From NCBI RefSeq assembly GCF_027912675.1, contig NZ_CP115757.1:3190501-3254500 (forward strand): a DNA stretch of 64,000 nucleotides, in the 5' to 3' direction. Shown in pieces: positions 44,666 through 54,356 of this stretch. The notes beneath the pieces were generated by a model that was given only the letters and a program-made list of their open reading frames with translations, did not search any database and was not told the DNA's origin. The number at the start of each line of letters is the position of its first letter. The first letter of the stretch is position 1. Source of the stretch: Paracoccus sp. SCSIO 75233 (GTDB lineage: Bacteria; Pseudomonadota; Alphaproteobacteria; Rhodobacterales; Rhodobacteraceae). Both the position numbers and the translations under genes were made by a program.

Positions 44666-45340
44666 ATGGAACAAATCGATTTTTCGCTGATCGCGCTTTT
44701 CATGCGCGCCTCGCTGATCGTCAAGATCGTGATGGTGCTGCTGATCCTTGCGTCGTTCTGGTCGTGGGCGATCATCATTCAGAAGGCGATGAAATTCACA
44801 GCCGCACGGGCCGAGGCAGCGAAGTTCGACCGGGCATTCTGGTCCGGGGAGCCGCTGGACGATCTCTATGACCGGATCGGGGAGACGCCGCGCGGTGCTG
44901 CGGAGCGGATTTTCGCGGCTGGAATGGGCGAATGGCGGAAATCGCAGGATGACACGGGCGAGATGATCCCCGGCACGCAATCCCGCGTGGACCGGGCGAT
45001 GAATGTCGCCATCGGACGGGAGGAGGCGCGGCTGACGCGCGGCCTTTCGTTCCTTGCCACGATCGGTTCGACCGCGCCGTTTATCGGGTTGTTCGGGACG
45101 GTCTGGGGCATCAAGACCGCGTTTGAGCAGATAGCGATTGCGCAGGACACCTCGCTCGCCGTGGTCGCGCCGGGGATTGCCGAGGCGCTGCTGGCAACCG
45201 CGCTTGGTCTGCTGGCGGCGATCCCGGCGGTGATCTTTTACAATAAATTCACCTCGGACACGGACCGGATTGCGCGGAACTATGAGAATTTCGCCGATGA
45301 GTTCTCGACCATCCTGTCGCGCCAGTTGAACGAGGCTTAG
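44666..45340 (+). CDS. tolQ: Tol-Pal system proton channel subunit TolQ
   Basis: A 224-residue inner-membrane protein of the TolQ/ExbB/MotA family. Helix 1 is ALFMRASLIVKIVMVLLILASFWSW (about residues 9-33). The paired helices containing ATIGSTAPFIGLFGTVWGIKTAF and IAEALLATALGLLAAIPAV form the proton-channel core with TolR. I chose the ATG at 44666 (MEQIDFSLIALF) as in other TolQ proteins. The 81 bp upstream are open in frame but not TolQ-like. Confidence 0.95.
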   Translation: MEQIDFSLIALFMRASLIVKIVMVLLILASFWSWAIIIQKAMKFTAARAEAAKFDRAFWSGEPLDDLYDRIGETPRGAAERIFAAGMGEWRKSQDDTGEMIPGTQSRVDRAMNVAIGREEARLTRGLSFLATIGSTAPFIGLFGTVWGIKTAFEQIAIAQDTSLAVVAPGIAEALLATALGLLAAIPAVIFYNKFTSDTDRIARNYENFADEFSTILSRQLNEA

Positions 45341-45343
45341 GCC

Positions 45344-45793
45344 ATGCAGGCTCAATCCCGACAGTCAGGAACCCGCCGCGGTCGCCGCCGCGGGCAGCCG
45401 ATGGCGGAAATCAACGTGACGCCGTTTGTCGACGTGATGCTGGTGCTGCTGATCATCTTCATGGTGGCGGCGCCCCTGTTGACCGTGGGCGTGCCGTTGC
45501 AACTGCCCGATACGGCGGCCAATGCCGTGACCGCCGAGCCGGAGGAGCCGCTGACCGTGTCGGTGCCCGCTGACGGGCCGCTGATGCTGATGGAGGACAG
45601 CGTGTCGGAGGACGAACTCGTCACCCGGCTGCGCGAGATGGCGGCGGTGCGGCAATCCTCCAAGATATTCATCCGCGCCGATGGCTCCATCCCTTATTCC
45701 CGCGTGGTGCAGGTTATGGGCGCGCTGAACGCGGCCGGCTTCAACAATATCGTGCTGGTGACCGATACCGGCGGGCCGCGGATGGACGGCTGA
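45344..45793 (+). CDS. tolR: Tol-Pal system proton channel subunit TolR
   Basis: A 149-residue protein with one transmembrane helix. The TolR/ExbD signature AEINVTPFVDVMLVLLIIFMV (about residues 19-40) includes the membrane Asp that carries protons. The periplasmic domain follows. It starts 3 bp after tolQ, so the two are translated together. Confidence 0.95.
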   Translation: MQAQSRQSGTRRGRRRGQPMAEINVTPFVDVMLVLLIIFMVAAPLLTVGVPLQLPDTAANAVTAEPEEPLTVSVPADGPLMLMEDSVSEDELVTRLREMAAVRQSSKIFIRADGSIPYSRVVQVMGALNAAGFNNIVLVTDTGGPRMDG

Positions 45794-45797
45794 GGCC

Positions 45798-47600
45798 ATG
45801 CTTGATCCGCTGGAGGCCGAACCCAAGGGTCGCGACCGCGTCGAGCGGGCGGGGTTCTGGATTTCGGGGCTGGCCCATACCGGGCTGGTGCTGTGGGCGC
45901 TTGTAGGCGGAGCCTTGTTTGCGGCGCGCGATAACCCGCCGCCGCAACTGACCGAGGTCGCGACGATCTCCGGCGCGGAGTTCGAGGATTTGGCGGCGCG
46001 GTCTCGCGGGGCAGGGCCTGTCGGGCAGGCCGATGGCGAGGCGCCGGAGCAGCCGTTGACGCCCGGCGATACGACGGCACCGGAAGGCCCCGACCTGGCG
46101 CTTGATGTGCCGGAGCCGGACAGTACAGCGACGACCCTGCCGGAGGCGGCGACGGTATCGGAGGACGCGCCCGACCTGAGCGATTTCGAGGATCAGACGC
46201 CGCCTGTCGACGTGGCAACGATTGCGCCGGAGCCTGCGCAGCCAGCGCCGGTCGAGGATACCGCCCCCGATGCGCCGGGTCAGGACGTCTCGCCCGAAAC
46301 CAGCACGCCGCTTCGCCCCGACAACCAGCCGGATGCGCCGCAGGAGCCGGAGACGCCGCCGGTGTCGGAGCTTGCGCTTGCCACCTCTCGCCGCCCGCCG
46401 GAGCGCCCGGAAGGCTTGCGCGAGGCGGTGCTTGCCGCTCGTCGCGCGGCAGAGGAGGCGGAAGCGGTGGCTGCCGCACAGGCCGAGGCGGATCGGATCG
46501 CGGCGCAGCAGCAACAGGCGGAAGAGGAACGGCTGGCTGCGGAGGCTGCGGCAGAAGCGGAGCAGGAGCGTCTGGCGCAGGAGGCGGCGGCGAGAGAGGC
46601 GGCGGCGCAGGCTGCGGAAGAACAACGTCTGGCGGAAGAGCGGCAGACCGAGGAAGCGCGCCAGCGTGCGGAGGCGGAACGGCTGGCGGCAGAACAGGCT
46701 GAGGCCGAGCGTTTGGCCGAAGAACAGCGGCGCGCGGAGCAGGAACGTCTTGAGGCGGAACGGCAGGCCGAAGAACAGCGGCTTGCTGCCGAAAGGGCCG
46801 AAGCCGAGAGATTGGCGGAGGAAGCCCGGCGGCGCGAGGAAGAACGGCTTGCGGAGGAGGCCCGCTTAGAGGCGGAACGCGTTGCCGAAGAAGAACGTCG
46901 GCGCGAGGAAGAGGCGCGGGCGGAGCGTGAGCGTCTGGCGCGTGAGGCGCAGGAGCGCGCGGAGGAAGAAGCACGTGCCGCCGCTGAGGCCGAACTCGCC
47001 CGGCGGTCGGCGCTTGCCGAGCAACTCGCCGAGGAACAGCGTCTGCAAGAGGAAGCCGCCGCCGCTGAGGAAGCGACGCCAAGTCCGGTCGATGGCAACG
47101 CGCCGGAGGGCGTGGGCGAAGGTGGCGGGTCGGATATTCTGACCGATGCGCTCAATCAGGCTGGGGCTGCCGCGATTCAGCCGGATGTGCTGGACGATGC
47201 GCTTGCCGATGCAATGGGCGAGACGCGACCGTCTGAGATCGTCCGCGACGACACTCTGGACATCGCGACAGTGCCGATGACGGACGCGGAGAAAGACGGC
47301 TTCCGGGATGCGGTGCAAGGGTGCTGGAATCTGGCAACGCTGTCCACGGACGCCGCCGAGATGCGTGTGGTCGTTGGTTTTGCGATGGATCGCGACGGGA
47401 TGCCAGACCCGAACAGTTTCCGCATTGTCGGTGATCCTGAGCCGGAACCGTCACGGCAGCGCGCATATGAGGCAGCGCGCCGTGCCGTTCTAAGATGTGC
47501 GATGGAACAGGGGGGGTATGACCTGCCAGCGGATAAGTATAATGAGTGGGACGATGTCGAGATGACCTTTACTCCGACCGGTGTCGAGGGGTTTGAATGA
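45798..47600 (+). CDS. tolA: Tol-Pal bridging protein TolA, with a long Ala/Glu/Arg helix
   Basis: A 600-residue protein linking the TolQR motor to TolB-Pal. One transmembrane helix is at residues about 16-36 (FWISGLAHTGLVLWALVGGALF), followed by a Pro/Asp/Glu-rich region (about 60-205). A very long charged Ala/Glu/Arg coiled-coil runs from about 210 to 425, and a C-terminal domain with a conserved Cys pair (GCWNL and AVLRCAMEQ) closes the protein. It is much longer than the roughly 420 residues of E. coli TolA, mostly because of the charged helix. Its stop overlaps the tolB start (ATGA). Confidence 0.9.
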   Translation: MLDPLEAEPKGRDRVERAGFWISGLAHTGLVLWALVGGALFAARDNPPPQLTEVATISGAEFEDLAARSRGAGPVGQADGEAPEQPLTPGDTTAPEGPDLALDVPEPDSTATTLPEAATVSEDAPDLSDFEDQTPPVDVATIAPEPAQPAPVEDTAPDAPGQDVSPETSTPLRPDNQPDAPQEPETPPVSELALATSRRPPERPEGLREAVLAARRAAEEAEAVAAAQAEADRIAAQQQQAEEERLAAEAAAEAEQERLAQEAAAREAAAQAAEEQRLAEERQTEEARQRAEAERLAAEQAEAERLAEEQRRAEQERLEAERQAEEQRLAAERAEAERLAEEARRREEERLAEEARLEAERVAEEERRREEEARAERERLAREAQERAEEEARAAAEAELARRSALAEQLAEEQRLQEEAAAAEEATPSPVDGNAPEGVGEGGGSDILTDALNQAGAAAIQPDVLDDALADAMGETRPSEIVRDDTLDIATVPMTDAEKDGFRDAVQGCWNLATLSTDAAEMRVVVGFAMDRDGMPDPNSFRIVGDPEPEPSRQRAYEAARRAVLRCAMEQGGYDLPADKYNEWDDVEMTFTPTGVEGFE

Positions 47601-48967
47601 AGCTGTCCGCGCCGCTGAGAATTGGTGTTGTCCTTGCCGCGATCTTCGTGCCGGCTCTGGCACTGGCCCAGCAGGACGAACCCTTGCGGATCGAGATTAC
47701 CGAGGGCGTCATGCGCCCGATGCCGGTGGCGCTGCATGTGGAAAATCTGGGCGATATCGTCGCGGCCGGTCCGACGGATACGGGCGAGGCGGAGACCGCG
47801 CCCGATGATCTCGCGGCAGGGATTGCCGCAGTCATCACGGCGGATCTTCAGGGAACGGGGTTGTTCGAGATCGCCGCCCCCGATCCGCAGCCGGAAACCG
47901 TTTTCGACCGGCCCGTCGACTATATCGGCTGGCGCGAGACACAGGTCGAGGCACTGGTGACCGCAACGGTCGAGGCTGATGATGACGCGATCAGCATTCG
48001 CTTCCGGCTCTTTGACATATTCGCCGCGCAACCGCTGGGCGACGGGATGCAGTTCGATGCGCCGCGCGAGGGCTGGCGGCGTGCGGCCCATAAGATTTCC
48101 GATCAGATCTACAGCCGCATCACCGGCGAGGATCCCTATTTCGACAGCCGGATCGCGTTTATCGGTGAAAGCGGACCGGCAACAGCGCGTATCAAGCGCG
48201 TGGGTGTGATGGATTATGACGGTTACGGGATCAAATGGCTGACCTCTCCCGATGATCTGGTGTTGTCGCCCCGGTTTTCGCCGGATGGGGCGACGCTGCT
48301 TTATACCAGCTTCGCCTCTGGCGTGCCGCAGATCATGTCGATGGATGTCGCCACTGTAGAGGCGACGGCGCTGACCCGTGACCCGAACGCGATGAGCTTT
48401 GCCCCGGATGTCTCGCCTGACGGGCGCTGGATCACGTTTTCGCGCGAGATGAGCGGCAATACTGATATCTGGATCATGCCGACCGCCAGCCCGTCTTTTG
48501 CCAAGCAACTGACCCGTGGCCCCTCGATTGACACTGCGCCGTCATGGTCCCCGGACGGGCAGCGCATCGTTTTCGAAAGCGACCGCTCGGGCACCTCGCA
48601 GCTTTACGTCATGCGGGCGGATGGAACGGAGCCGATGCGCATTTCATTCGGTGAGGCGGGCAAGGCCTACGGCGAACCGTCATGGTCGCCTCGCGGGGAC
48701 CGGATCGCCTTTACCCGGCACGGCAAGGACGGTTCCTCAATTGGCATCATGCGCCCGGACGGATCGGATATGCAGATGCTGACGGAGGGCGCGCATGACG
48801 CTGCGCCGGACTGGGCGCCGAACGGGCGTGTGCTCATCTTCACACGGCAGGAACAGGATGATGCGCCGCCGGGTTTGCTGTCGGTAGACATCACTGGGCG
48901 AAACATGCAACCAGTTGCGCCGGAAGCTGCGGCGTCCGATTCCGCATGGGGTCCGCTGCTGCCCTGA
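47597..48967 (+). CDS. tolB: Tol-Pal system beta-propeller protein TolB
   Basis: A 456-residue periplasmic protein. The signal peptide ends ALALAQQ (about residue 25), an N-terminal alpha/beta domain follows and a six-bladed propeller occupies about 195-440. Blades show repeated LSPRFSPDGATLLYTS, FAPDVSPDGRWITFSR and APSWSPDGQRIVFESD motifs. It binds Pal and TolA. It starts 4 bp inside tolA. Confidence 0.96.
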   Translation: MKLSAPLRIGVVLAAIFVPALALAQQDEPLRIEITEGVMRPMPVALHVENLGDIVAAGPTDTGEAETAPDDLAAGIAAVITADLQGTGLFEIAAPDPQPETVFDRPVDYIGWRETQVEALVTATVEADDDAISIRFRLFDIFAAQPLGDGMQFDAPREGWRRAAHKISDQIYSRITGEDPYFDSRIAFIGESGPATARIKRVGVMDYDGYGIKWLTSPDDLVLSPRFSPDGATLLYTSFASGVPQIMSMDVATVEATALTRDPNAMSFAPDVSPDGRWITFSREMSGNTDIWIMPTASPSFAKQLTRGPSIDTAPSWSPDGQRIVFESDRSGTSQLYVMRADGTEPMRISFGEAGKAYGEPSWSPRGDRIAFTRHGKDGSSIGIMRPDGSDMQMLTEGAHDAAPDWAPNGRVLIFTRQEQDDAPPGLLSVDITGRNMQPVAPEAAASDSAWGPLLP

Positions 48968-48988
48968 GTCTGGCCGAGGATATGACTG

Positions 48989-49552
48989 ATGCGCGCGACC
49001 CTGATCCTGATTTCCGCTCTTGCCGGGCTGGCAGGCTGCAATATGGCAAATGACACCCAGATTGTGCAGGCCCCTGTAACCGATCCCTATGTCACCGGGC
49101 CGGGCGGAGTTGCTGTGTATCGCGGCGACGTTAATGTGCCCGGAAACCGGCTGCCGGGCTCGCCGGAGGCGGCGCAGGTGGAACCGGGCGCGGATTTCGC
49201 GGCAGCGGGTAACACGGTCTATTTCCCCGAAGCCGAGGCGACGCTGTCCGACGACGCTCGTTCGACGCTGACCCGGCAGGCGGCTTGGCTGACCCAGAAC
49301 ACGGCCTACAGCGCCTTGGTGGAAGGCCACGCCGATGAGCCGGGCACGCGGGAATTCAACCTTGCCCTTGGGGCGCGGCGGGCGACCTCCGTCCGGGAAT
49401 ATCTCGTGGCGAAAGGGGTCGAGGCGGGCCGCATCCGCACGGTATCCTATGGCAAGGAACGCCCGGCGGCGATCTGTTCGTCGGAGGCGTCCTGTCTTGA
49501 GCGCAACCGTCGCGCTGTGACCGTGGTCAGCGCGCCGCAGGCCGGGGCCTGA
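48989..49552 (+). CDS. pal: Peptidoglycan-associated lipoprotein Pal
   Basis: A 187-residue outer-membrane lipoprotein with lipobox LAGC (Cys17). The OmpA-like peptidoglycan-binding domain (about residues 70-180) contains the strand VYFPEAEATL and the motif VEGHADEPGTREFNLALGARRA. It anchors the outer membrane to the wall and partners TolB. Confidence 0.95.
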   Translation: MRATLILISALAGLAGCNMANDTQIVQAPVTDPYVTGPGGVAVYRGDVNVPGNRLPGSPEAAQVEPGADFAAAGNTVYFPEAEATLSDDARSTLTRQAAWLTQNTAYSALVEGHADEPGTREFNLALGARRATSVREYLVAKGVEAGRIRTVSYGKERPAAICSSEASCLERNRRAVTVVSAPQAGA

Positions 49553-50574
49553 TGATGCGGGCGTTATGCTGCGCGCTGCTGCTAGGGGTGCTGTCGGCTC
49601 CGGTGCAGGCGCAGGAACCGGCGCTGCCTGCGGAACCGCTGATCCTTGACGATCCCGCGCTGGTCGAGGGGCTGGAGGCCATGCCGCAGCTCGACGGCGC
49701 GACGGAGCTTCTGCCGCCGGAAAACGCGGCCCCCGAGATCGACGGGGAAACGCTGGCCGATATTCAGGCCAGCCTTCGTGCGGTGGCGTCGGATCTTCAG
49801 GCGCTGCGGGCGGAGTTGCTCGCCTCCGGCGCGGCCGGGTTCGAGGCTGCGGGCGGTGATACGGCAATCGACCGGATGAACGCGATGGAGGCGCAGATCG
49901 CGCGCTTGACCGACCAGACAGAACAGCTGACAAACCGCGTGAAGCGTGTGGTTGCGGATGGCAGCAATCGTCTGGGTGACATCGAATTCCGGCTTTGTGA
50001 GTTGGACCCGAATTGCGATTTGGGGGCCCTGATGACGGCGGAGCTTGGCCGTCAGAGCGATTTTGGCGGGGGGCTGTCCGGGGAGGCGGTCGTCCCGCCT
50101 CCACCCTCGGATATCAGCAGCGTCACCCTGCCGCCGCTTGATGATGTAACACCCGATGCCATTCCGCCGACCGAGGAGGAGGCCGACGATTTCGCTGCAG
50201 CGCGTGCAGCCATTGAGACTGGCGATTGGGCGCAGGCCATTCCGCTGCTGGATGAATTCGTCGCGGTTCACGGCGGCGGGCCACTGACAGTCGATGCGTT
50301 GTTTCTGCTGGGTATGGTACAGCGGGAGGCAGGACAGACGGAGCAGGCGGCGGAGTCCTGGTTGCAGGCGTTCTCTGCCGACCCAGATGGGCCGCGCGCG
50401 GCGCGAAGCCTGCTTGAGCTGTCGCGGGCAATGGCGACGGTTGCTTCGCCTGCAGAGGCCTGTCCTTTCCTTTCGGAACTGAGCATCCGTTTCCCGGAGG
50501 CACCAGAAGCGGCGCAGGCGGAGGTCGCGGCGGCTGAATTGGGCTGTGCGGCGGACGACGCAGGTGGCGACTGA
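49552..50574 (+). CDS. cpoB: Tol-Pal accessory protein CpoB/YbgF
   Basis: A 340-residue periplasmic protein with a signal peptide ending APVQAQEP. A coiled-coil trimerisation segment (about residues 55-145, INRMNAMEAQIARLTDQTEQL-like) and C-terminal TPR repeats (about 210-330) match YbgF/CpoB, which coordinates Tol with septal wall synthesis. A second in-frame ATG at 49555 is equally usable. Its end overlaps tilS by 29 bp. Confidence 0.92.
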   Translation: MMRALCCALLLGVLSAPVQAQEPALPAEPLILDDPALVEGLEAMPQLDGATELLPPENAAPEIDGETLADIQASLRAVASDLQALRAELLASGAAGFEAAGGDTAIDRMNAMEAQIARLTDQTEQLTNRVKRVVADGSNRLGDIEFRLCELDPNCDLGALMTAELGRQSDFGGGLSGEAVVPPPPSDISSVTLPPLDDVTPDAIPPTEEEADDFAAARAAIETGDWAQAIPLLDEFVAVHGGGPLTVDALFLLGMVQREAGQTEQAAESWLQAFSADPDGPRAARSLLELSRAMATVASPAEACPFLSELSIRFPEAPEAAQAEVAAAELGCAADDAGGD

Positions 50575-51790
50575 TCCTGACATTGTCGAGGCGCGTGGCT
50601 TCGCCGCGTTTGACCGGCTCGCATGTGATTTGCCAAGCCTCGGGGTTGCATTGTCGGGCGGCGGCGATTCGGCGGCATTGCTGCACCTGGCCGCCCGATG
50701 GGCATCGCTTCGCAAACGGCGGGTGGAGGCGGCGACGGTCGACCACGGATTGCGTGCCGAATCGGCGGCGGAGGCAGATGCGGCTGCGCGGCAGGCGAAT
50801 GCGCTTGGGCTTCATCATGATGTGCTGAGATGGGACGGTCAGGGTGCCGGCAACCTGATGGCCAATGCACGAAAGGCAAGGGCGGAGCTTCTGTCGGGTT
50901 GGGCGGCCTCGCGCGGGCTTGATGCCGTCATGCTGGGTCACACGCGCGATGACGTGGCCGAAACCCTTCTGATGCGGCTGTCGCGCGGCGCGGGAATCGA
51001 CGGGCTCGCGGCGATGTCGGAGCGACGTTCGGCGGACGGGATCGTCTGGCTCCGGCCCCTTCTGGGGATCGGGCGTGAAGAACTGCGCGGTTGGCTGCGA
51101 CAGATCGGCGCAAGCTGGGTGGAGGACCCCACGAACCGGAACGAGAAATATGATCGCGCGCGAATCCGGCAGGCGATGGCGGCACTGGGTCTGGAGGCAG
51201 AGGCGCTCGCCCTGTCCGCGACAAACCTTGCCGAGGCGCGGGATGCGCTGAATGCCGGGTTGGAACCGATCATTGCTGGCGCGCGGCTGCGTCATGGCGC
51301 GCTGCTGTTGGACCGGGCTGCATTCGACCTGCTGCCAGCCGAATCGCGCCGCCGTCTGATCATCGCGGCGGTCCGATTTGTTACAGGCGCAAATTATCCG
51401 CCGCGCCGTCAGACGGTCGAACATGCGCTTCAGGCGTTGGCCTCGGGCAACCGTGCGACGCTTGATGGTGCGGTGCTGGATCCGGGGCGGGGCCTTCTTG
51501 TCCACCGGGAACCGGCGGCGGCGGTGAAGGCTGATCTGGTGCGGGACAATTGGGATAACCGATGGAAAATCAGCGGATTAAGGTCGGGTGATCGCGTTGC
51601 CGCGGCCATGCCCGATCCTGCCCCCGGCGGCTGGCGGGAGGCCGGGCTCACCCATCTGGAGGCGCAGGCGCTGCCGGTCGTGATCCGCGATGGCGCGGTC
51701 TTTTCGCCGGTGCTGGCCCCCGCTGACGGGCTCTCGGCGGCGCCGCTGCGGAGGCTGACAGATTTGCGCCTTATCCTGCTTGGGCATTGA
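50546..51790 (+). CDS. tilS: tRNA(Ile)-lysidine synthetase
   Basis: A 414-residue ATPase that modifies cytidine-34 of the minor tRNA-Ile to lysidine, an essential step. The PP-loop SGGGDS lies at residues 37-42, the next segment has VDHGLRAES and the conserved core LGHTRDDVAETLLMRL follows. The C-terminal half is the substrate-binding domain with a normal length for alphaproteobacteria. It overlaps cpoB by 29 bp, placing it in the Tol transcript. Confidence 0.94.
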   Translation: MRRTTQVATDPDIVEARGFAAFDRLACDLPSLGVALSGGGDSAALLHLAARWASLRKRRVEAATVDHGLRAESAAEADAAARQANALGLHHDVLRWDGQGAGNLMANARKARAELLSGWAASRGLDAVMLGHTRDDVAETLLMRLSRGAGIDGLAAMSERRSADGIVWLRPLLGIGREELRGWLRQIGASWVEDPTNRNEKYDRARIRQAMAALGLEAEALALSATNLAEARDALNAGLEPIIAGARLRHGALLLDRAAFDLLPAESRRRLIIAAVRFVTGANYPPRRQTVEHALQALASGNRATLDGAVLDPGRGLLVHREPAAAVKADLVRDNWDNRWKISGLRSGDRVAAAMPDPAPGGWREAGLTHLEAQALPVVIRDGAVFSPVLAPADGLSAAPLRRLTDLRLILLGH

Positions 51791-51852
51791 ACCCCGGCGC
51801 TGAATCCCTATTTTCACGGCAAACCAATTAACCCCCGGCGGAGGAAAGCCCT

Positions 51853-53748
51853 TTGGGTAACGCACGCAATATCGCCTTCTGGGTCGTTCTGTTTCTGATG
51901 ATCCTGATGCTGTTTAACCTGTTCAGCGATGGCGCTTCGCAAATGAACAGCCGGCAGATCAGCTATTCGGACTTCATCAACCGGGTCGAGAATGACCAGG
52001 TCGCGACGGTCACGATTGATGGCGAGGATATTTACCTCAAGACCAATGACGGCAACCAGTTCACCACGGTTCGTCCGCAGGGCGAGGAAATCGCCAACGA
52101 ACTGATCGCCAAGGATGTCGAGGTCCGGGTCGAGCCGCAGCAGCAATCCGGCTTCATGTCGATGCTGGGCGTCTGGTTGCCGTTCATCCTGCTGATCGGT
52201 GTCTGGATATTCTTCATGAACCGGATGCAGGGCGGCGGTAAGGGCGGCGCTATGGGCTTCGGCAAATCGCGCGCGAAGCTGCTGACCGAGAAGCACGGCC
52301 GGGTGACGTTTGACGATGTCGCAGGCATCGACGAGGCCAAGGAGGAGCTGGAAGAGATCGTGGAATTCCTGCGCAATCCGCAGAAATTCAGCCGCCTCGG
52401 CGGCAAGATCCCGAAAGGTGCTTTGCTGGTCGGTCCCCCGGGGACCGGCAAGACGCTGCTGGCGCGTGCCATTGCGGGCGAGGCCGGTGTGCCGTTCTTC
52501 ACCATCTCGGGTTCCGATTTTGTCGAGATGTTCGTCGGTGTCGGTGCCTCCCGCGTGCGCGACATGTTCGAGCAGGCGAAGAAATCCGCGCCCTGCATCG
52601 TCTTTATCGACGAGATCGACGCGGTCGGTCGCGCCCGTGGCGTCGGCATCGGCGGCGGCAATGACGAGCGCGAGCAGACGCTGAACCAGTTGCTTGTGGA
52701 GATGGACGGCTTTGACGCGAATGAAGGCGTCATCATCATCGCCGCGACCAACCGCAAGGACGTGCTGGATCCTGCCTTGCTGCGTCCGGGCCGTTTCGAC
52801 CGTCAGATCCATGTGCCGAACCCGGATATCAAGGGCCGCGAAAAGATCCTCGACGTTCACGCCAAGAAAGTGCCGCAGGGGCCGGATGTCGATCTGCGCA
52901 TCATCGCGCGCGGAACGCCGGGCTTCTCGGGCGCCGATCTGATGAACCTGGTGAACGAGGCGGCGCTTATGGCGGCGCGGATCGGGCGGCGTTTCGTGAC
53001 GATGGAAGATTTCGAGAACGCCAAGGACAAGGTCATGCTGGGTGTCGAACGCCGCAGCATGGTGCTGACGCCAGAGCAGAAGGAAAAGACCGCGTATCAC
53101 GAGGCTGGCCATGCCATTGTCGGGCTGTCGCTGCCGAAATGCGATCCGGTCTACAAAGCCACGATCATTCCGCGTGGTGGCGCGCTTGGCATGGTGGTCA
53201 GCCTGCCCGAGATGGACCGGCTGAATTTCCACAAGGACGAGGTCAAGCAGAAGCTGGCGATGACAATGGCCGGGAAAGCGGCGGAGATCATCAAATATGG
53301 CGAGGAAGGCGTGTCGAACGGCCCTGCGGGCGACATTCAGCAGGCCAGCCAGCTTGCCCGTGCCATGGTGATGCGCTGGGGTATGTCTGACAAGGTGGGC
53401 AATATCGACTATGCCGAGGCGCATGAGGGCTATTCCGGCAATACCGGCGGTTTCTCGGTCTCGGCGGCGACGAAGGAGCTGATCGAGCAGGAAGTGCATG
53501 ACCTGATCGAGGAAGGTTATGTCGAGGCACGGCGGATCCTGATCGAGAAAGAGGAAGAGTTCGAACGTCTCGCCAAGGGGCTTCTGGAATATGAGACGCT
53601 GACCGGCGACGAAATCGGCAAGGTCATCCGCGGCGAGCCGCTGGGCGATGACGATGATACGCCGTCCTCGGGCATTCCGCAGGTCAGCGCGATTCCGAAA
53701 GCAGGGCGATCCTCGGAAGAATCCGGCGACCCGGTGCCACAGCCCTGA
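51853..53748 (+). CDS. ftsH: ATP-dependent zinc metalloprotease FtsH, TTG start
   Basis: A 631-residue membrane-bound AAA+ protease for membrane and regulatory proteins. Two transmembrane helices (about residues 6-24 and 100-120) flank a periplasmic domain. Walker A is GPPGTGKT near 194-201, the Walker B strand [15 protein letters not shown] follows and the [24 protein letters not shown] stretch comes next. The zinc site is HEAGH beginning at residue 416. The start is TTG at 51853: GGAGGAAAG lies 5-6 bp upstream and [14 protein letters not shown] is the expected N-terminus, with no ATG nearby. Confidence 0.96.
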   Translation: MGNARNIAFWVVLFLMILMLFNLFSDGASQMNSRQISYSDFINRVENDQVATVTIDGEDIYLKTNDGNQFTTVRPQGEEIANELIAKDVEVRVEPQQQSGFMSMLGVWLPFILLIGVWIFFMNRMQGGGKGGAMGFGKSRAKLLTEKHGRVTFDDVAGIDEAKEELEEIVEFLRNPQKFSRLGGKIPKGALLVGPPGTGKTLLARAIAGEAGVPFFTISGSDFVEMFVGVGASRVRDMFEQAKKSAPCIVFIDEIDAVGRARGVGIGGGNDEREQTLNQLLVEMDGFDANEGVIIIAATNRKDVLDPALLRPGRFDRQIHVPNPDIKGREKILDVHAKKVPQGPDVDLRIIARGTPGFSGADLMNLVNEAALMAARIGRRFVTMEDFENAKDKVMLGVERRSMVLTPEQKEKTAYHEAGHAIVGLSLPKCDPVYKATIIPRGGALGMVVSLPEMDRLNFHKDEVKQKLAMTMAGKAAEIIKYGEEGVSNGPAGDIQQASQLARAMVMRWGMSDKVGNIDYAEAHEGYSGNTGGFSVSAATKELIEQEVHDLIEEGYVEARRILIEKEEEFERLAKGLLEYETLTGDEIGKVIRGEPLGDDDDTPSSGIPQVSAIPKAGRSSEESGDPVPQP

Positions 53749-53756
53749 TAAAACCG

Positions 53757-53784
53757 AAAACCCCGGCCTCAGGCCGGGGTTTTT
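53757..53784. terminator. Bidirectional Rho-independent terminator after ftsH
   Basis: CCCCGGCC (53761-53768), TCA, GGCCGGGG (53772-53779) is flanked by four A on the left and five T on the right. It can end ftsH on the plus strand and the small membrane ORF on the minus strand. Confidence 0.92.
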
Positions 53785-53808
53785 CGAGTTCTGGTTTTTT
53801 CCGCAGAA

Positions 53809-53889
53809 TTACAGAACCATAAGCGCCGTCACGCCAAGTACGAGAGCGAGCGCAAATCCGAGGTTTATAAAGATGCCAAGCCCATCCAT
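53809..53889 (-). CDS. Possible 26-residue membrane peptide
   Basis: An ATG at 53889 opens a 26-residue frame ending TAA at 53809. The product starts MDGLGIFINLG and continues as an uninterrupted hydrophobic segment rich in Ala, Leu and Val, a single transmembrane helix ending in LMVL. An AGGA sequence sits about 8 bp upstream of the ATG, and a terminator in the right orientation lies 25-50 bp after the stop. I recognise no family. Below about 30 residues chance ORFs are common, so the call rests on the ribosome binding site, hydrophobicity and terminator together. Confidence 0.5.
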   Translation of the reverse strand: MDGLGIFINLGFALALVLGVTALMVL

Positions 53890-54044
53890 GGCCTGTCCTT
53901 TCCTTGCGGCAATAGACCGCGTACGCATTCCGAACGTGTTTTCATGGCATCTGGTTCCGTCATATAGCTGTAATGGTTCTGCTGCGACATTCTTGCAACG
54001 CTCGGGGCTTGCGTGCCGCCGTGCGAGCGGGCAATAGGTCGGTC

Positions 54045-54356
54045 ATGGCACACGAGGATATCACCGATATGGCTGCGTTGCGGGCGCGGATCGACGCGCT
54101 CGACGAGAAGCTCGTCGCGCTTCTGGCGGAACGCAGCACATTGATCGATCATGCTGTCACCATAAAATCCAGGGTCGGTCTGCCCGCGCGCATTGACGCA
54201 CGGGTTGAAGAGGTCGTGGCCAATGCACGGCGCGAGGCTGAACGACAGGGGCTGGATCCCGATCTGGCGGAGAGGCTGTGGCGGATGATGGTGGATCATT
54301 TCATTGCGCAGGAAGACGCACAGCTTGGGAGCAAAGATGGCGGCGACACGAATTGA
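54045..54356 (+). CDS. Chorismate mutase (AroQ type)
   Basis: A 103-residue all-helical chorismate mutase, converting chorismate to prephenate for phenylalanine and tyrosine. Helix 1 is [26 protein letters not shown] with the active-site Arg, and later basic residues ([18 protein letters not shown]) fit the family. I chose the ATG at 54045, preceded by GGTCGG; the frame is open to 53973 but not AroQ-like. It overlaps folD by 20 bp. Confidence 0.9.
   Translation: MAHEDITDMAALRARIDALDEKLVALLAERSTLIDHAVTIKSRVGLPARIDARVEEVVANARREAERQGLDPDLAERLWRMMVDHFIAQEDAQLGSKDGGDTN

Noticed and set aside
46420..47080. Repetitive DNA in tolA as a possible tandem repeat or CRISPR-like array
   Set aside because: The repetition comes from Ala/Glu/Arg codons of a coiled coil; there is no fixed repeat length or spacer.
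51814..53499. Antisense open frame of 561 codons over ftsH
   Set aside because: Same explanation; ftsH motifs are complete on the plus strand.
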